Assembly (NCBI GenBank): GCA_000378025.1
Contig: KB899087.1
Location: forward strand, 682,001-746,000
Source of the DNA: Xanthobacteraceae bacterium 501b
Lineage (GTDB): Bacteria > Pseudomonadota > Alphaproteobacteria > Rhizobiales > Xanthobacteraceae
Reading direction: 5' to 3'
Length of the DNA stretch: 64,000 bases
The notes below the pieces were generated by a model. That model was not told the origin of the DNA, made no database searches, and saw only the letters and a list, made by a program, of their open reading frames with translations. Of this stretch, positions 31,097 through 41,697 are shown in pieces (position 1 is the first letter of the stretch; every line of letters begins with the position of its first letter). The translations under genes and the position numbers were made by a program.

Positions 31097-31513
31097 ATGT
31101 CGGTTGAGATCGACCAAGAGTATCGCCCCCGCGAGGACGAGCCTTTCATGAACGAGCGGCAGCGGGAGTATTTCCGCCAGAAGCTGCTGCAGTGGAAGGA
31201 AGACATCCTGCGCGAGGCGAAAGAGACGCTTCAGCACCTTCAGGACGAGAATCAGAACCACCCTGACATTGCCGATCGCGCATCGTCGGAAACCGACCGC
31301 GCCATTGAGCTCAGGGCGCGAGACCGTCAGCGCAAGCTGATCGCCAAGATCGAATCGGCGCTTGAGCGGATTGACGACGGATCCTACGGCTATTGCGAGG
31401 AGACCGGCGAGCCGATCTCGCTCAAACGGCTTGAGGCTCGGCCTATTGCCACGCTTTCAATCGAAGCGCAGGAGCGCCATGAGCGTCGCGAGCGTGTCTA
31501 CCGCGACGACTAA
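31097..31513 (+). CDS. dksA: RNA polymerase-binding transcription factor DksA
   Basis: A 138-residue regulator that enters the RNA polymerase secondary channel and works with ppGpp. The coiled-coil tip has the functional motif D57-x-x-D60-x-A62 (DIADRASSE). The C-terminal zinc finger is degenerate: only Cys100 of the four E. coli cysteines remains, the others aligning with Thr103, Ser121 and Ala124 (YCEETGEPI, LEARPIATLSIEAQ). Such single-cysteine, zinc-independent DksA proteins are known in alphaproteobacteria such as Rhodobacter and still function. The gene stands alone with its own terminator. Confidence 0.93.
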   Translation: MSVEIDQEYRPREDEPFMNERQREYFRQKLLQWKEDILREAKETLQHLQDENQNHPDIADRASSETDRAIELRARDRQRKLIAKIESALERIDDGSYGYCEETGEPISLKRLEARPIATLSIEAQERHERRERVYRDD

Positions 31514-31551
31514 GGGCGGTCGATGAGCGCCCGTTTTCGGGAAGCTCGGCG

Positions 31552-31567
31552 TTAAAGGCGCGTTAAC
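31552..31567 (+). promoter_or_regulatory. Canonical CtrA box (TTAA-N7-TTAAC)
   Basis: The sequence TTAAAGGCGCGTTAAC matches the full CtrA consensus, including the 7-nt spacer. It lies downstream of dksA and about 50 bp before a terminator, not in front of an annotated gene, which is odd. It could serve a short transcript, or be a chance match. Confidence 0.45.
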
Positions 31568-31616
31568 GTCTCGACCGTTCGGGCGTCTCATAGAGAAGCG
31601 GCGGCAAAGGGATATG

Positions 31617-31651
31617 AAAAAGGGCGGCCCGCATGACGGGTCGCCCTTTTT
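31617..31651. terminator. Bidirectional terminator dksA/fliO-like
   Basis: AAAAAGGGCGGCCCG and CGGGTCGCCCTTTTT form a 15-nt arm hairpin with one mismatch and a 5-nt loop. A and T runs on both sides allow termination of the convergent dksA and fliO-like genes. Confidence 0.9.
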
Positions 31652-31684
31652 CGTTGCAACGCCTTAGGTTCGGCCGCCTTGCGC

Positions 31685-33082
31685 TCAGGGGCGGCGGTTT
31701 CGGCCCAGAAGATTGGCCATTTCTTCCTCGAACAGGTCGGTCGGCTCGGTCGGCGGCATTGCGCCGGCGGCGGCTGGAAGGTCGATCTCCGGCGCGAACA
31801 TGTCGATGGCGCGGATCGGCGGCGCCGACGGCCCCGTCGGGGGTGCCTCCGGAGGGCTCACCTCCAGGCGAATTTCGGGCGCGGACGGGGTGGGGACGGG
31901 TGCCTCGGGCTGTGCAACCACGGGCGGCCCCGCATGAGTGACAGGCGCGGTCGCAACGGGCGCCGCTACGGCCGCTGCCGGGGCGGGGATAACCGGGGTC
32001 GGGGCAACGGCGGAAGGTCCGGCCGGACGCCTCGGTTCTTCCAGTCTCTGCATTTCGGGCCCGCGCACAGCCGCGGTCGGACGGTCGATCGCCCGCTCAA
32101 GGGCGCGCTCGAAGGCCGGCGAGGTGATCGCCGTGGGCTGCAGAATCTGTCCCGGCTGGCGGCTGGCCTCGCCATCGTTGGGAAGTGTCGGGCGTCGCAG
32201 CGCCTCCTCGAGATGGTCGGCCATGTCAGCGAAAAGCGGATCGACCTTGACCGTCAGCCGTGCGCCTGTCTCCGGCTCGGAGGGCGGCGCGATCACCGTT
32301 TCCGGGCGGTGAGCCATCGGTGCCGGCTGGGGGGGATGCGGCGCATGAAATGCCGGCGCTGGCCCCCGCAGTTCGTCGGGGCCCTGGATGCGAGGCTCCG
32401 CCGACCGTCGGGCAAAGGGCGGCGCCGCGACGATGGGCGCCGGTGCCATGGGGGCAGGAGCAAGGGCAGCCGTCTCGAGTGGGATATCGCGTGCCGGGCC
32501 ACGCGACACCATCGTCGGACGTGGCTCGACAAGTGCGCGCGCCTCAGGCGGCAGAGGAGTGGGGCGAGGCGGCCGCGGTGCGGCTGCGGGAAGTGGCGGC
32601 GGCACGTCGCGCGGACTGCGGGGCGGTTCGCGCAATGGCTCGGTGCGTAGCGGGCTCGCGCGCTGGGGCTCCGCCGCGCGCAATGGTTCGGCCGCCCGTA
32701 GTGGGTCGTGCGGGACAGGCGGCTCGTGCGGCCGCATCGGCTCGGGGCCCCGTGCCGGTTCGGGGCCGCGGGGGGGCACGTTCGGATGCTGAGGTGCACG
32801 GGCATGGATGGCGCCGATGCCGCTTTCCACCAGAAAGTCGCTGCCTCCGCCGAGCACGACGAGGTGCTGGACATCATCGCGCTGGATGAGCACGAGGCGT
32901 CGGGTGTCGTCGATCTGTATATGGTCGATCACCGCTAGCCGGTGGCCAGCAACCAGGCCGTGGCTTCGGTTGCGCCGGGCCCGGCGCCCGAGCCACACGA
33001 CAACGCCCGCCAGCACGATCAGCCCGACAAGGGCGAGGATCGGCACGGCGAGCGATCCGAGATCGGCCAGTACATCCATCAT
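31685..33082 (-). CDS. FliO-like flagellar biosynthesis protein with long Pro/Ala-rich tail
   Basis: A 465-residue protein. A single N-terminal helix (SLAVPILALVGLIVLAGVVVWL, about 8-30) is followed by a small basic domain with the FliO-type pattern GHRLAVIDHIQIDDTRRLVLIQRD and HLVVLGGGSDFLVE (about 40-95). The remaining 360 residues are low-complexity Pro/Ala/Arg with no fold visible. FliO helps assemble the FliPQR export gate. Typical FliO is 100-150 residues, so this is a long variant, and no other flagellar gene is nearby. The start at 33082 has AGGAG 9 nt upstream. A non-flagellar membrane role cannot be excluded. Confidence 0.62.
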   Translation of the reverse strand: MMDVLADLGSLAVPILALVGLIVLAGVVVWLGRRARRNRSHGLVAGHRLAVIDHIQIDDTRRLVLIQRDDVQHLVVLGGGSDFLVESGIGAIHARAPQHPNVPPRGPEPARGPEPMRPHEPPVPHDPLRAAEPLRAAEPQRASPLRTEPLREPPRSPRDVPPPLPAAAPRPPRPTPLPPEARALVEPRPTMVSRGPARDIPLETAALAPAPMAPAPIVAAPPFARRSAEPRIQGPDELRGPAPAFHAPHPPQPAPMAHRPETVIAPPSEPETGARLTVKVDPLFADMADHLEEALRRPTLPNDGEASRQPGQILQPTAITSPAFERALERAIDRPTAAVRGPEMQRLEEPRRPAGPSAVAPTPVIPAPAAAVAAPVATAPVTHAGPPVVAQPEAPVPTPSAPEIRLEVSPPEAPPTGPSAPPIRAIDMFAPEIDLPAAAGAMPPTEPTDLFEEEMANLLGRNRRP

Positions 33083-33342
33083 GAGCCACATCTCCTGCAA
33101 GGCCGAAGGCCTGCGCAGGCGTCGCACAGGCCGATCACAAGCGCCCTTTGTGTCGCGTAAGGGCGCGCCGGGCAAGCCCCGCGCCCCTTTCCGGCCATTC
33201 GCCGGCTCGGAACTCGATGCTGGCGGCGGATAAACCTAATCGGGCCTTGCCCCCGGGGAGCGTGTCAGGCACCAAGAAGGAAAGGTTGAATCGCCTCGCT
33301 GCGCTGCGTCGGTGGCGGCAGCGAAAGGCTTCTGGCTTGGAT

Positions 33343-35871
33343 ATGGCGAACGGCGGACGCGACGATCCCACCATCGACCGAAGCGAGATCGGCGGCAGCA
33401 TAAGGCTGGTGCTTCTGGTGGCACTTGCGCTTGTCGGCGCCGTGGTCTCGCTGCTGCTGCTGGGGCGGGACCGCGCCGACCCGTGGATCATCGGGCTGCT
33501 GACCGTTCTGGCCGTCATCGGCGTCTTTGCACTTTTCGCCTACGCCGCTGGCCTACTGCGCTTCGGCGCGCCGGACCTGCGCGATGAACTCGCCCGCCGA
33601 ATCGTCGACAGCGCACCCGAGGGGGTGAGTATCGTCGACACGCTGGGGCGTGTGCTCTACGCCAATCCACGCTATTGCGAGATCACCGGCGCCGCCGCGC
33701 CTGCGGATGCGCGGCCGGTTGAACGCTTGTTCACCAGCGACCCAGATGCCTCCGAGGCGGTTTATCGCTTGGTGCAAGGGGTTCGCGAGGGCCGTGCAAC
33801 TGTCGAAGAGGTGCGCCTCGCCGGCCCCGGTCAGCCGGTGCGCTGGCTCCGGCTCGGCGCGCGGCGTGCGGCCAATTCCGGCAAGGGCGTGCGTGCCACC
33901 GTGTGGACGGTGAGCGACCTGACCCGCGAGCGCGAGCGGCAAGAGACGGCCTTCCTCGAACTGCAGCACGCCATCGACTATCTCGATCACGCGCCGGCCG
34001 GGTTCTTTTCGGCGGCTGGCGGGGCGATCCATTACATTAACGCCACGCTGGTGGACTGGCTCGGCTACGATCTCGCCGAGTTCGGCCCCGGCGGCCTTTC
34101 TGTCGGCGACATCGTGCCCGGTCCTGCGGCGGCTCTGTTGACCGGCATGGCGCCGCTGCCCGGTGGGGTCCGTACTGAGGTGCTCGACCTCGACCTCCGG
34201 CGCAAGAACGGCCAGCCGCTGCCGGCCCGTCTCTGGCATCGGGTTGCCTACGCCTCAGACGGAACCCCCGGCGCGTCGCGCACCCTGGTGGTCAACCGCT
34301 CGCGTGAGGACAATGCCGCCGATCCGGCGCGCGCGGCCGAGGTGCGCTTTGCGCGTTTCTTCCACAATTCGCCGATCGCCATCGCCGAGGTCGATGTGGA
34401 AGGTCGCATCGTCCGCGCCAATGCCATGTTCGCCCGGCTGTTCGGCGGCCGCGAGGACGAGCGTCGGCGCATCGTCGACATCGTGCCGGAGGCGGCGCGC
34501 AACGCATTGGAGCTAGCACTGGCGGCAGCGGTGCACGGGCAAGCACCCGCCGCGCCGCTGGACATCGTGCTGGAGCGCGAGGGTGGGCGCTCGGCGCGCC
34601 TCTATTTCGCCTCGGTCGAGGATGGCGCCGGCGCCCGCGAGGCGGCGATCGTCTATGTGATCGAGACGACCGAGCAGAGGGCCCTGGAGGCCCAGTTTGC
34701 CCAGTCGCAGAAGATGCAGGCCGTCGGTCAGCTCGCCGGCGGCGTCGCGCACGACTTCAACAATGTGCTGACCGCCATCATCGGCTATTCCGACCTCCTG
34801 CTGGCCAATGCCCGGCCCACTGACCCGTCCTTCCAGGACGTGATGCAGATCAAGCAGAATGCCAACCGCGCGGCGGGCCTGGTTCGCCAACTGCTGGCCT
34901 TCTCGCGCCGGCAGACCCTGCGCCCGCAGGTGCTGCGCCTCGGCGACGTGATGAGCGACCTCACCATGCTGCTGCGCCGCCTGCTGGGCGAGACGATCAA
35001 GCTGGAGGTCAAGGAGGAGCGCGACCTCTGGCCGGTGAAGGCGGATCTCAATCAGTTCGAGCAGGTCATCGTCAATCTCGCCGTCAATGCCCGCGACGCC
35101 ATGCCCAAGGGGGGCACGCTCACCATTCGCACCGCCAATGTCAGCGCCGTACAAAGCGTGTCCTATGCCGAGGCCGGGCTGCCGGAGGCCGACCATGTGC
35201 TGGTCGAGGTGGCGGACACCGGCACCGGCATCCCGCCTGACATTCTCGATAAGATCTTCGAGCCCTTCTTTTCCACCAAGGAGGTCGGCAAGGGCACCGG
35301 CCTCGGGCTCTCGACCGTCTACGGCATCGTCAAACAGACGGGCGGCACGCTGCAGGTCGACAGCGAGATGGGGCAGGGCTCTGTTTTCCGGGTCTTCCTG
35401 CCGCGCCATGTGCCCGATGCTGCCGAATTGGCGCCGCGCGCGCCGGAGCCCGAGCTTCCGGCCAAGGCCACTGACCTCACCGGACGGGGAACGCTGCTGC
35501 TGGTGGAGGATGAGGAAGCGGTGCGCGCCTTCGCCGCCCGTGCGCTGATGTCGCGTGGTTATCACGTGCTGGAGGCGGGTTCCGGAGTCGAGGCGCTGGA
35601 GGTGATGGCGCAGCACCCCGGCGAGGTCGAACTGATCCTTTCCGATGTGGTGATGCCGGAAATGGACGGCCCGACGCTGCTGAAAGAGTTGCGCCCCACC
35701 CATCCCGACATCAAGGTGATATTTATGTCGGGTTATGCCGAGGAAGCCTTCGCCAAGAACCTGCCGGAGGGCGCGGATTTCGGCTTCCTGCCGAAGCCGT
35801 TCACCCTCAAGCAACTGATCGAGGCGGTGAAGGCGAGCATGGGCCGGAGCGAGCCGGGCCGAACCGAGTAA
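33343..35871 (+). CDS. cckA: Cell-cycle hybrid histidine kinase CckA
   Basis: Bifunctional kinase/phosphatase that sends phosphate through ChpT to CtrA and CpdR. It is 842 residues: two transmembrane helices (about 21-40 and 47-70), PAS domains (first near 80-190, others to about 440), a HisKA domain with His470 in [18 protein letters not shown], an ATPase with [20 protein letters not shown] and [13 protein letters not shown], and a receiver domain with phospho-acceptor Asp768 ([11 protein letters not shown]). HDFNN and [13 protein letters not shown] are CckA-typical. The start at 33343 gives the known short N-terminus; open frame extends upstream to 33148 without a good ribosome-binding site. 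Divergent from the FliO-like gene. Confidence 0.93.
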   Translation: MANGGRDDPTIDRSEIGGSIRLVLLVALALVGAVVSLLLLGRDRADPWIIGLLTVLAVIGVFALFAYAAGLLRFGAPDLRDELARRIVDSAPEGVSIVDTLGRVLYANPRYCEITGAAAPADARPVERLFTSDPDASEAVYRLVQGVREGRATVEEVRLAGPGQPVRWLRLGARRAANSGKGVRATVWTVSDLTRERERQETAFLELQHAIDYLDHAPAGFFSAAGGAIHYINATLVDWLGYDLAEFGPGGLSVGDIVPGPAAALLTGMAPLPGGVRTEVLDLDLRRKNGQPLPARLWHRVAYASDGTPGASRTLVVNRSREDNAADPARAAEVRFARFFHNSPIAIAEVDVEGRIVRANAMFARLFGGREDERRRIVDIVPEAARNALELALAAAVHGQAPAAPLDIVLEREGGRSARLYFASVEDGAGAREAAIVYVIETTEQRALEAQFAQSQKMQAVGQLAGGVAHDFNNVLTAIIGYSDLLLANARPTDPSFQDVMQIKQNANRAAGLVRQLLAFSRRQTLRPQVLRLGDVMSDLTMLLRRLLGETIKLEVKEERDLWPVKADLNQFEQVIVNLAVNARDAMPKGGTLTIRTANVSAVQSVSYAEAGLPEADHVLVEVADTGTGIPPDILDKIFEPFFSTKEVGKGTGLGLSTVYGIVKQTGGTLQVDSEMGQGSVFRVFLPRHVPDAAELAPRAPEPELPAKATDLTGRGTLLLVEDEEAVRAFAARALMSRGYHVLEAGSGVEALEVMAQHPGEVELILSDVVMPEMDGPTLLKELRPTHPDIKVIFMSGYAEEAFAKNLPEGADFGFLPKPFTLKQLIEAVKASMGRSEPGRTE

Positions 35872-35902
35872 TGTCCCGCGAGGGGACCGTCTGGAGGATG
35901 AG

Positions 35903-37546
35903 ATGAGCGCAGCGACCGAGGACGTTTTCAAGGCTCTGGCCGCCGACCATGCTTCCCGGGCCGAGGAAAAGGTGGCGAGCCTATTCGCCGCCGATCCCGA
36001 CCGTTTCGCCAGCTTCTCCGTCTCTTTCGAGGACATGCTGCTCGATTTCTCTAAATGTTCGCTGACCGCGCGCACGCTCGACCTGCTGCTTGACCTGGTC
36101 CGCGCGGCCGGCGTCGAGGCCAAGCGCGAGGCGATGTGTTCGGGCGAGCACATCAACCTCACCGAGGATCGGGCTGTGCTGCATACGGCGCTGCGCGATC
36201 CGGGCGAGACGCCGCTCGTCGTCGACGGGCAGGATGTGCGTGCCGACGTGGCGTCCGTTCTCGCCGCCATGGCGGCCTTTTCCGAGGGCATCCGCTCGGG
36301 CGCGCTGAAGGGCTGGACGGGCAAGCCGATCACCGATGTGGTGAATATTGGCATTGGCGGCTCCGACCTCGGACCTGTTATGGCGACCATCGCGCTGACG
36401 CCCTATCACGACGGTCCGCGCGCTCATTACGTGTCCAATGTCGACGGCGCCCATCTCTACGACACGGTGAAGGACCTCGATCCGGCCTCCACTCTGTTCA
36501 TCGTCGCCTCCAAGACCTTCACTACCCAGGAGACCATGTCGAACGCCGCGAGTGCCCGGCACTGGATCGTCGAGGCGCTGGGCGAGGCGGCGGTGGCGAA
36601 CCACTTCGCCGCTGTTTCTACGGCGCTCGACAAGGTTGCCGCCTTCGGCATCGCGCCAGACCGGGTGTTCGGCTTCTGGGACTGGGTCGGCGGGCGCTAC
36701 TCGGTGTGGTCGGCGATCGGCCTGCCTGTCATGATCGCCGTGGGTGAAGCGCATTTCCGCCGCTTCCTTGCCGGTGGCCATGCGATGGATGAGCACTTCC
36801 GCACCGCGCCGCTTGAGACGAACCTCCCGGTCCTCCTCGCCCTTGTCGGTCTCTGGCACCGCGACGTGTGCGGCTATGCCACGCGCGCAGTCATCCCCTA
36901 TGACCAGCATCTGGCGCGGCTGCCGGCCTATCTCCAGCAACTCGACATGGAGAGCAACGGCAAGCATGTGACGCTTGACGGCAAGACCGTGGCCCATGAC
37001 ACCGGGCCGGTGGTCTGGGGCGAGCCCGGCACCAATGGCCAACACGCCTTTTTCCAGCTTATCCACCAGGGCACCAGTCCGATTCCGGTCGAGTTCCTGA
37101 TCGCCGCCCGTGGGCATGCGGAAGAAGCCGAGCCGGGCCTCAAGCGCCAGCATGCCATGCTGATCGCCAATTGCCTTGCGCAGTCCGAGGCGCTGATGCG
37201 TGGGCGCTCGCTGGAAGAAGCGAAGGCGCAGCTTCTCGCCGCCGGCCGCGACGAGGCCACCGCCGACAAGATCGCCCCGCACCGCGTCTTCACCGGCAGC
37301 CGCCCCTCCGTGACCCTCGCCTATGAGACGCTCGATGCCTACACGCTCGGGCGCATCATTGCGCTCTATGAGCACCGCGTGTTCGTCGAGGGCGCCGTGT
37401 GGAACATCAACAGCTTCGACCAGTGGGGCGTCGAACTCGGCAAGGAACTCGCCAGCACGCTGCTGCCGGCGGTTGAAAGCGGCGTCGCCCCCGACAGCGT
37501 CTCGACCTCGGCGGCCGGTCTGCTCCGCCATCTCGTGGCCAAATAA
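35903..37546 (+). CDS. pgi: Glucose-6-phosphate isomerase
   Basis: Interconverts glucose-6-phosphate and fructose-6-phosphate, cytoplasmic, 547 residues. PGI signatures: GYGGSDLGP-type motif as [72 protein letters not shown](I) with the catalytic-loop histidine region, and [12 protein letters not shown] near the C-terminus. A GGAGG ribosome-binding site precedes ATG 35903. It follows cckA by 31 bp and precedes pgm, so pgi-pgm form a sugar-phosphate unit feeding glycogen, polysaccharide and glycolysis. Confidence 0.97.
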   Translation: MSAATEDVFKALAADHASRAEEKVASLFAADPDRFASFSVSFEDMLLDFSKCSLTARTLDLLLDLVRAAGVEAKREAMCSGEHINLTEDRAVLHTALRDPGETPLVVDGQDVRADVASVLAAMAAFSEGIRSGALKGWTGKPITDVVNIGIGGSDLGPVMATIALTPYHDGPRAHYVSNVDGAHLYDTVKDLDPASTLFIVASKTFTTQETMSNAASARHWIVEALGEAAVANHFAAVSTALDKVAAFGIAPDRVFGFWDWVGGRYSVWSAIGLPVMIAVGEAHFRRFLAGGHAMDEHFRTAPLETNLPVLLALVGLWHRDVCGYATRAVIPYDQHLARLPAYLQQLDMESNGKHVTLDGKTVAHDTGPVVWGEPGTNGQHAFFQLIHQGTSPIPVEFLIAARGHAEEAEPGLKRQHAMLIANCLAQSEALMRGRSLEEAKAQLLAAGRDEATADKIAPHRVFTGSRPSVTLAYETLDAYTLGRIIALYEHRVFVEGAVWNINSFDQWGVELGKELASTLLPAVESGVAPDSVSTSAAGLLRHLVAK

Positions 37547-37554
37547 AGTCAGGC

Positions 37555-37592
37555 GCGGTCCCGGACCCGCCCTTGGCGGGAACCGGGACCGC
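37555..37592 (+). other. Two-tier hairpin in the pgi-pgm spacer
   Basis: Outer arms GCGGTCCCGG / CCGGGACCGC pair perfectly and enclose a second stem CCCGCC / GGCGGG with a 3-nt loop. No T run follows, so it is unlikely to be an efficient terminator; mRNA stabilisation or partial attenuation between the two genes are alternatives. Confidence 0.7.
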
Positions 37593-37640
37593 CCGCCAAA
37601 CGTCTAATGATCCCGGCTCGGCTGCGGCCGCCGGGGATGA

Positions 37641-39293
<1,653 letters not shown>

Positions 39294-39358
39294 GCAACTT
39301 CCCAAGAGACGCACTCGGCCTCCGGTCACGGCGGTTGGCCGGGGGAAATGCCGGCGCC

Positions 39359-39907
39359 TCAACGCAGGGCGCCGGTCCAGTGCAGTTCCAGCCGGCGCAG
39401 CACGCCATAGGCGATGCCAAGCTCGCCGGTCGGGTCGCCGTCCAGGCCGATCTGCCGGCTGTCATGGGTCGTGCGGATAGCGTCACATAGGCTCTGCGCC
39501 TTGGCGCTCAGGCGCAGGCGGGCCGATCGCCTGTCCCGCTGCGACGCGGTGCGATGGATATAGTGGGCATCCACCAACTGCTTGAGATTGTAGGAGGCAT
39601 TTGAACCGAGATAGTGGCCGCGCTCCAACAGGTCGCGGACGGAAAGCTCGTCAGTGCCAATCGTGAACAGCAGCATGACCTGAGATGGGCTGATGTCGTC
39701 GACCCCGAGACGTGTCAACTCGGCGCGCAGCACGTCCAGGAAACGACGATGGGCGCGTTCGATCAGTCGTCCGATCTCCCAATGGGTAACGGGCGTCGCG
39801 CCTGCCGGTGGGTCGGCAAAGGCCGTTGCCGGAAACGCCACTTGCGGCGCGTCGGAGGTTTCGGCCGTTTCAACTGCCGGGGAAGCTCTTCGTGCGGTTG
39901 ACCTCAT
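39359..39907 (-). CDS. MarR-family winged-helix regulator (possibly LdtR-like)
   Basis: A 182-residue regulator. A disordered N-terminus (1-40) is followed by the dimer helix (HWEIGRLIERAHRRFLDVLRAELTRLG), a winged helix with ISPSQVMLLFTIGTDELSVRDLLERG and the recognition helix YLGSNASYNLKQLVDAHYI, and the wing RTASQRDRRSARLRLSAKAQ with the DxRS motif typical of MarR. The GSNASYNLK recognition helix recalls the LdtR-type regulators of Rhizobiales, but this is from memory of motif style. A perfect 15-bp inverted repeat sits upstream, a plausible operator for autoregulation. Confidence 0.8.
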   Translation of the reverse strand: MRSTARRASPAVETAETSDAPQVAFPATAFADPPAGATPVTHWEIGRLIERAHRRFLDVLRAELTRLGVDDISPSQVMLLFTIGTDELSVRDLLERGHYLGSNASYNLKQLVDAHYIHRTASQRDRRSARLRLSAKAQSLCDAIRTTHDSRQIGLDGDPTGELGIAYGVLRRLELHWTGALR

Positions 39908-39959
39908 GCCTGACGTTTCCCGTCCCAGTATCGCCCGCGGTCAATGTGCCCGCCAATGC

Positions 39960-39992
39960 TTCTGTTCGTGACGGGGGCCGTCACGAACAGAA
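39960..39992. promoter_or_regulatory. Perfect 15-bp inverted repeat upstream of the MarR gene
   Basis: Arms TTCTGTTCGTGACGG and CCGTCACGAACAGAA with a 3-nt GGG spacer, centred about 69 bp before the MarR start codon. There is no flanking T run in the minus direction, and no gene ends nearby on the plus strand, so an operator is more likely than a terminator. Confidence 0.65.
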
Positions 39993-40158
39993 TGGCGATG
40001 ATGTTGGCCAGTAGATTATTGAGAAATTGGGGCAGTCGCCAACGTAATTATGAGAGGGGCGCTTCGGTCCACGGAAAATCACCGACCGGCAGGCTGCAAC
40101 ATTGCAAGCTCTGCCAGCCGCAAGGGTTCGGACTGAGAAAGTCGGAACTCAGATCCAG

Positions 40159-40647
40159 TTAGCGCGGGACTTCGAGATGCGATTCGAGAAACCAGAGCGC
40201 CTTATCGAGGGAGCGTGAAGCCGCGGTGAAGATGTCGGCCGTCGTCGGGTCGCCCGCGTCGTCGGAATCGTTAATCGCCTTGCGCACATTGTTGGCCACC
40301 GCGCCAAAACGTTCGGCCAGCGCCTTAAGGTGCTCGGGGATGGCATAGATGTCCGTGGGATACGGCTTCAGCGGGCTTCCTTCGGCAACAGCCTGCGTGG
40401 TGCCAAGCGCTGTCCCACCCAGCTGAACGACGCGCTCGGCCATGGTGTCGGTATGGCCGTCCATTTCGGCGCGGAAGCCGTCGAGCATTTCATGCACGGC
40501 GATAAACTGCGGCCCCTTCAGGTTCCAATGTGCCTGCTTGATCGCCAGTGAGAGGTCAATGCCTGCGGCGAGGTTGGCGTTGAGCAGCTCGATGGCAACG
40601 TTCTTGGCGTTGGAGGGGACGTCGTTGGCGGTGTCGTGGACGGGCAT
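40159..40647 (-). CDS. dps: Dps family DNA-protecting ferritin-like protein
   Basis: Four-helix-bundle protein forming 12-mers that oxidise and store iron and protect DNA during starvation or peroxide stress, 162 residues. The ferroxidase motif is present: [22 protein letters not shown] with the ligand His, and the partner residues in [17 protein letters not shown] (D/E ligands). The C-terminal helix pattern [24 protein letters not shown] is typical. The start at 40647 has GAGGA a few nucleotides upstream; ATG at 40662 is an alternative with a weaker site. Monocistronic. Confidence 0.92.
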   Translation of the reverse strand: MPVHDTANDVPSNAKNVAIELLNANLAAGIDLSLAIKQAHWNLKGPQFIAVHEMLDGFRAEMDGHTDTMAERVVQLGGTALGTTQAVAEGSPLKPYPTDIYAIPEHLKALAERFGAVANNVRKAINDSDDAGDPTTADIFTAASRSLDKALWFLESHLEVPR

Positions 40648-40740
40648 GGGAGTCCTCTTCATGTGACTGCCCCGCATTGGGCGGTCGGGCGGTGCGGAAT
40701 ATGCACCGTCAGGGAGAAGATTGGACCGATCGAACGGTAT

Positions 40741-41697
40741 TCAAGAGCCCCGGCGGTGAAGAATCCGTCCGATGAAGTTGAGCAACACCTGGGCAGCCAG
40801 AATGGCGGTGACGCCGGAGGGATCATATTCGCGGGCCACCTCGACAAGGTCGACGCCGACGACATTGCCGCGTCTGGTCAGCCCGTCAAGCAGTTCCAGC
40901 ACTTCATAATAGGTGAACCCGCCATGGCTCGGCGTACCGGTTCCTGGGGCGATGGAGGGGTCAAAGCCGTCAATGTCGATGGTGACATAGTAGCGCCTCC
41001 CTGCGGGAATGCGCGCCAGCACCGCTTCCGTTCCCAGCTGGCGGATCTGGCGCACCGACAGGATGTCCGACCCCATGCTCCGGGCAGCTTCATAGCCCTC
41101 GCGCGCGGTGGAGGAGACGTTGCGGATGCCCAGTTGGGTAAGGCCGGTGACATAAGGCTTCTCAGCCGCCCGGCGCAGCGGGTTGCCATGGCCGCGGCGC
41201 ACGCCGTGGCGCTCGTCGACGAAGTCGAGATGGGCGTCGAACTGGACGATATGGATCGGCTCCTGCTCGGAGAAGGCTTCGATGCAGGGAATGTTGACGG
41301 AATGATCGCCGCCGAGCACCACGGGCAGCGCGCCGGCCGCGAGGATCTTGCGCACGGCATACTCGATATTGGCGTGGCTGCCCTCGGTATCGGTGTGAAT
41401 CATGTCGGCGTCGCCGACATCGACGATGCGTGTGGTCTCCGCCGCCAGATAGGTGACGTCGTCCTCATGGTCATAGGCCCCGGCGTGGCCGAAGGAGAAC
41501 AGCGTCGACGCCTCGCGGATGGCGCGCGGACCGGAGCGCGCCCCTGAGCGCCATTGCGTGCCGAGATCGAACGGCGCGCCGAGGATGGCGACATCGGCGT
41601 CGATCCTGTCCCAGTCGAGCTGGAGCGGGTACTTGCCGAACGTGCAGATGCCGACGAAAGGAAGGTCGAGCCGGCCGCCCTCATAGCCATGAGCCAT
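40741..41697 (-). CDS. Agmatinase/ureohydrolase family protein (paralogue A)
   Basis: Mn-dependent ureohydrolase of 318 residues that should release urea from a guanidino compound. All six metal ligands are visible: His132 (GGDHS), Asp154, His156 and Asp158 (DAHLD), Asp241 and Asp243 (DIDGFD). The motif SIAPGTGTP follows. The substrate-side segment is RRGHGNPLRRAAEK rather than the HGTPFRRA found in the neighbouring paralogue, so the two probably differ in specificity. Its ATG overlaps the upstream paralogue's stop by one base (TGATG), which implies coupled translation. Substrate (agmatine, guanidinobutyrate, other) cannot be read off. Confidence 0.87.
   Translation of the reverse strand: MAHGYEGGRLDLPFVGICTFGKYPLQLDWDRIDADVAILGAPFDLGTQWRSGARSGPRAIREASTLFSFGHAGAYDHEDDVTYLAAETTRIVDVGDADMIHTDTEGSHANIEYAVRKILAAGALPVVLGGDHSVNIPCIEAFSEQEPIHIVQFDAHLDFVDERHGVRRGHGNPLRRAAEKPYVTGLTQLGIRNVSSTAREGYEAARSMGSDILSVRQIRQLGTEAVLARIPAGRRYYVTIDIDGFDPSIAPGTGTPSHGGFTYYEVLELLDGLTRRGNVVGVDLVEVAREYDPSGVTAILAAQVLLNFIGRILHRRGS

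Noticed and set aside
33148..33342. N-terminal extension of CckA
   Set aside because: The frame is open, but the added residues are arginine-rich without similarity to CckA and no ribosome-binding site precedes the early starts.
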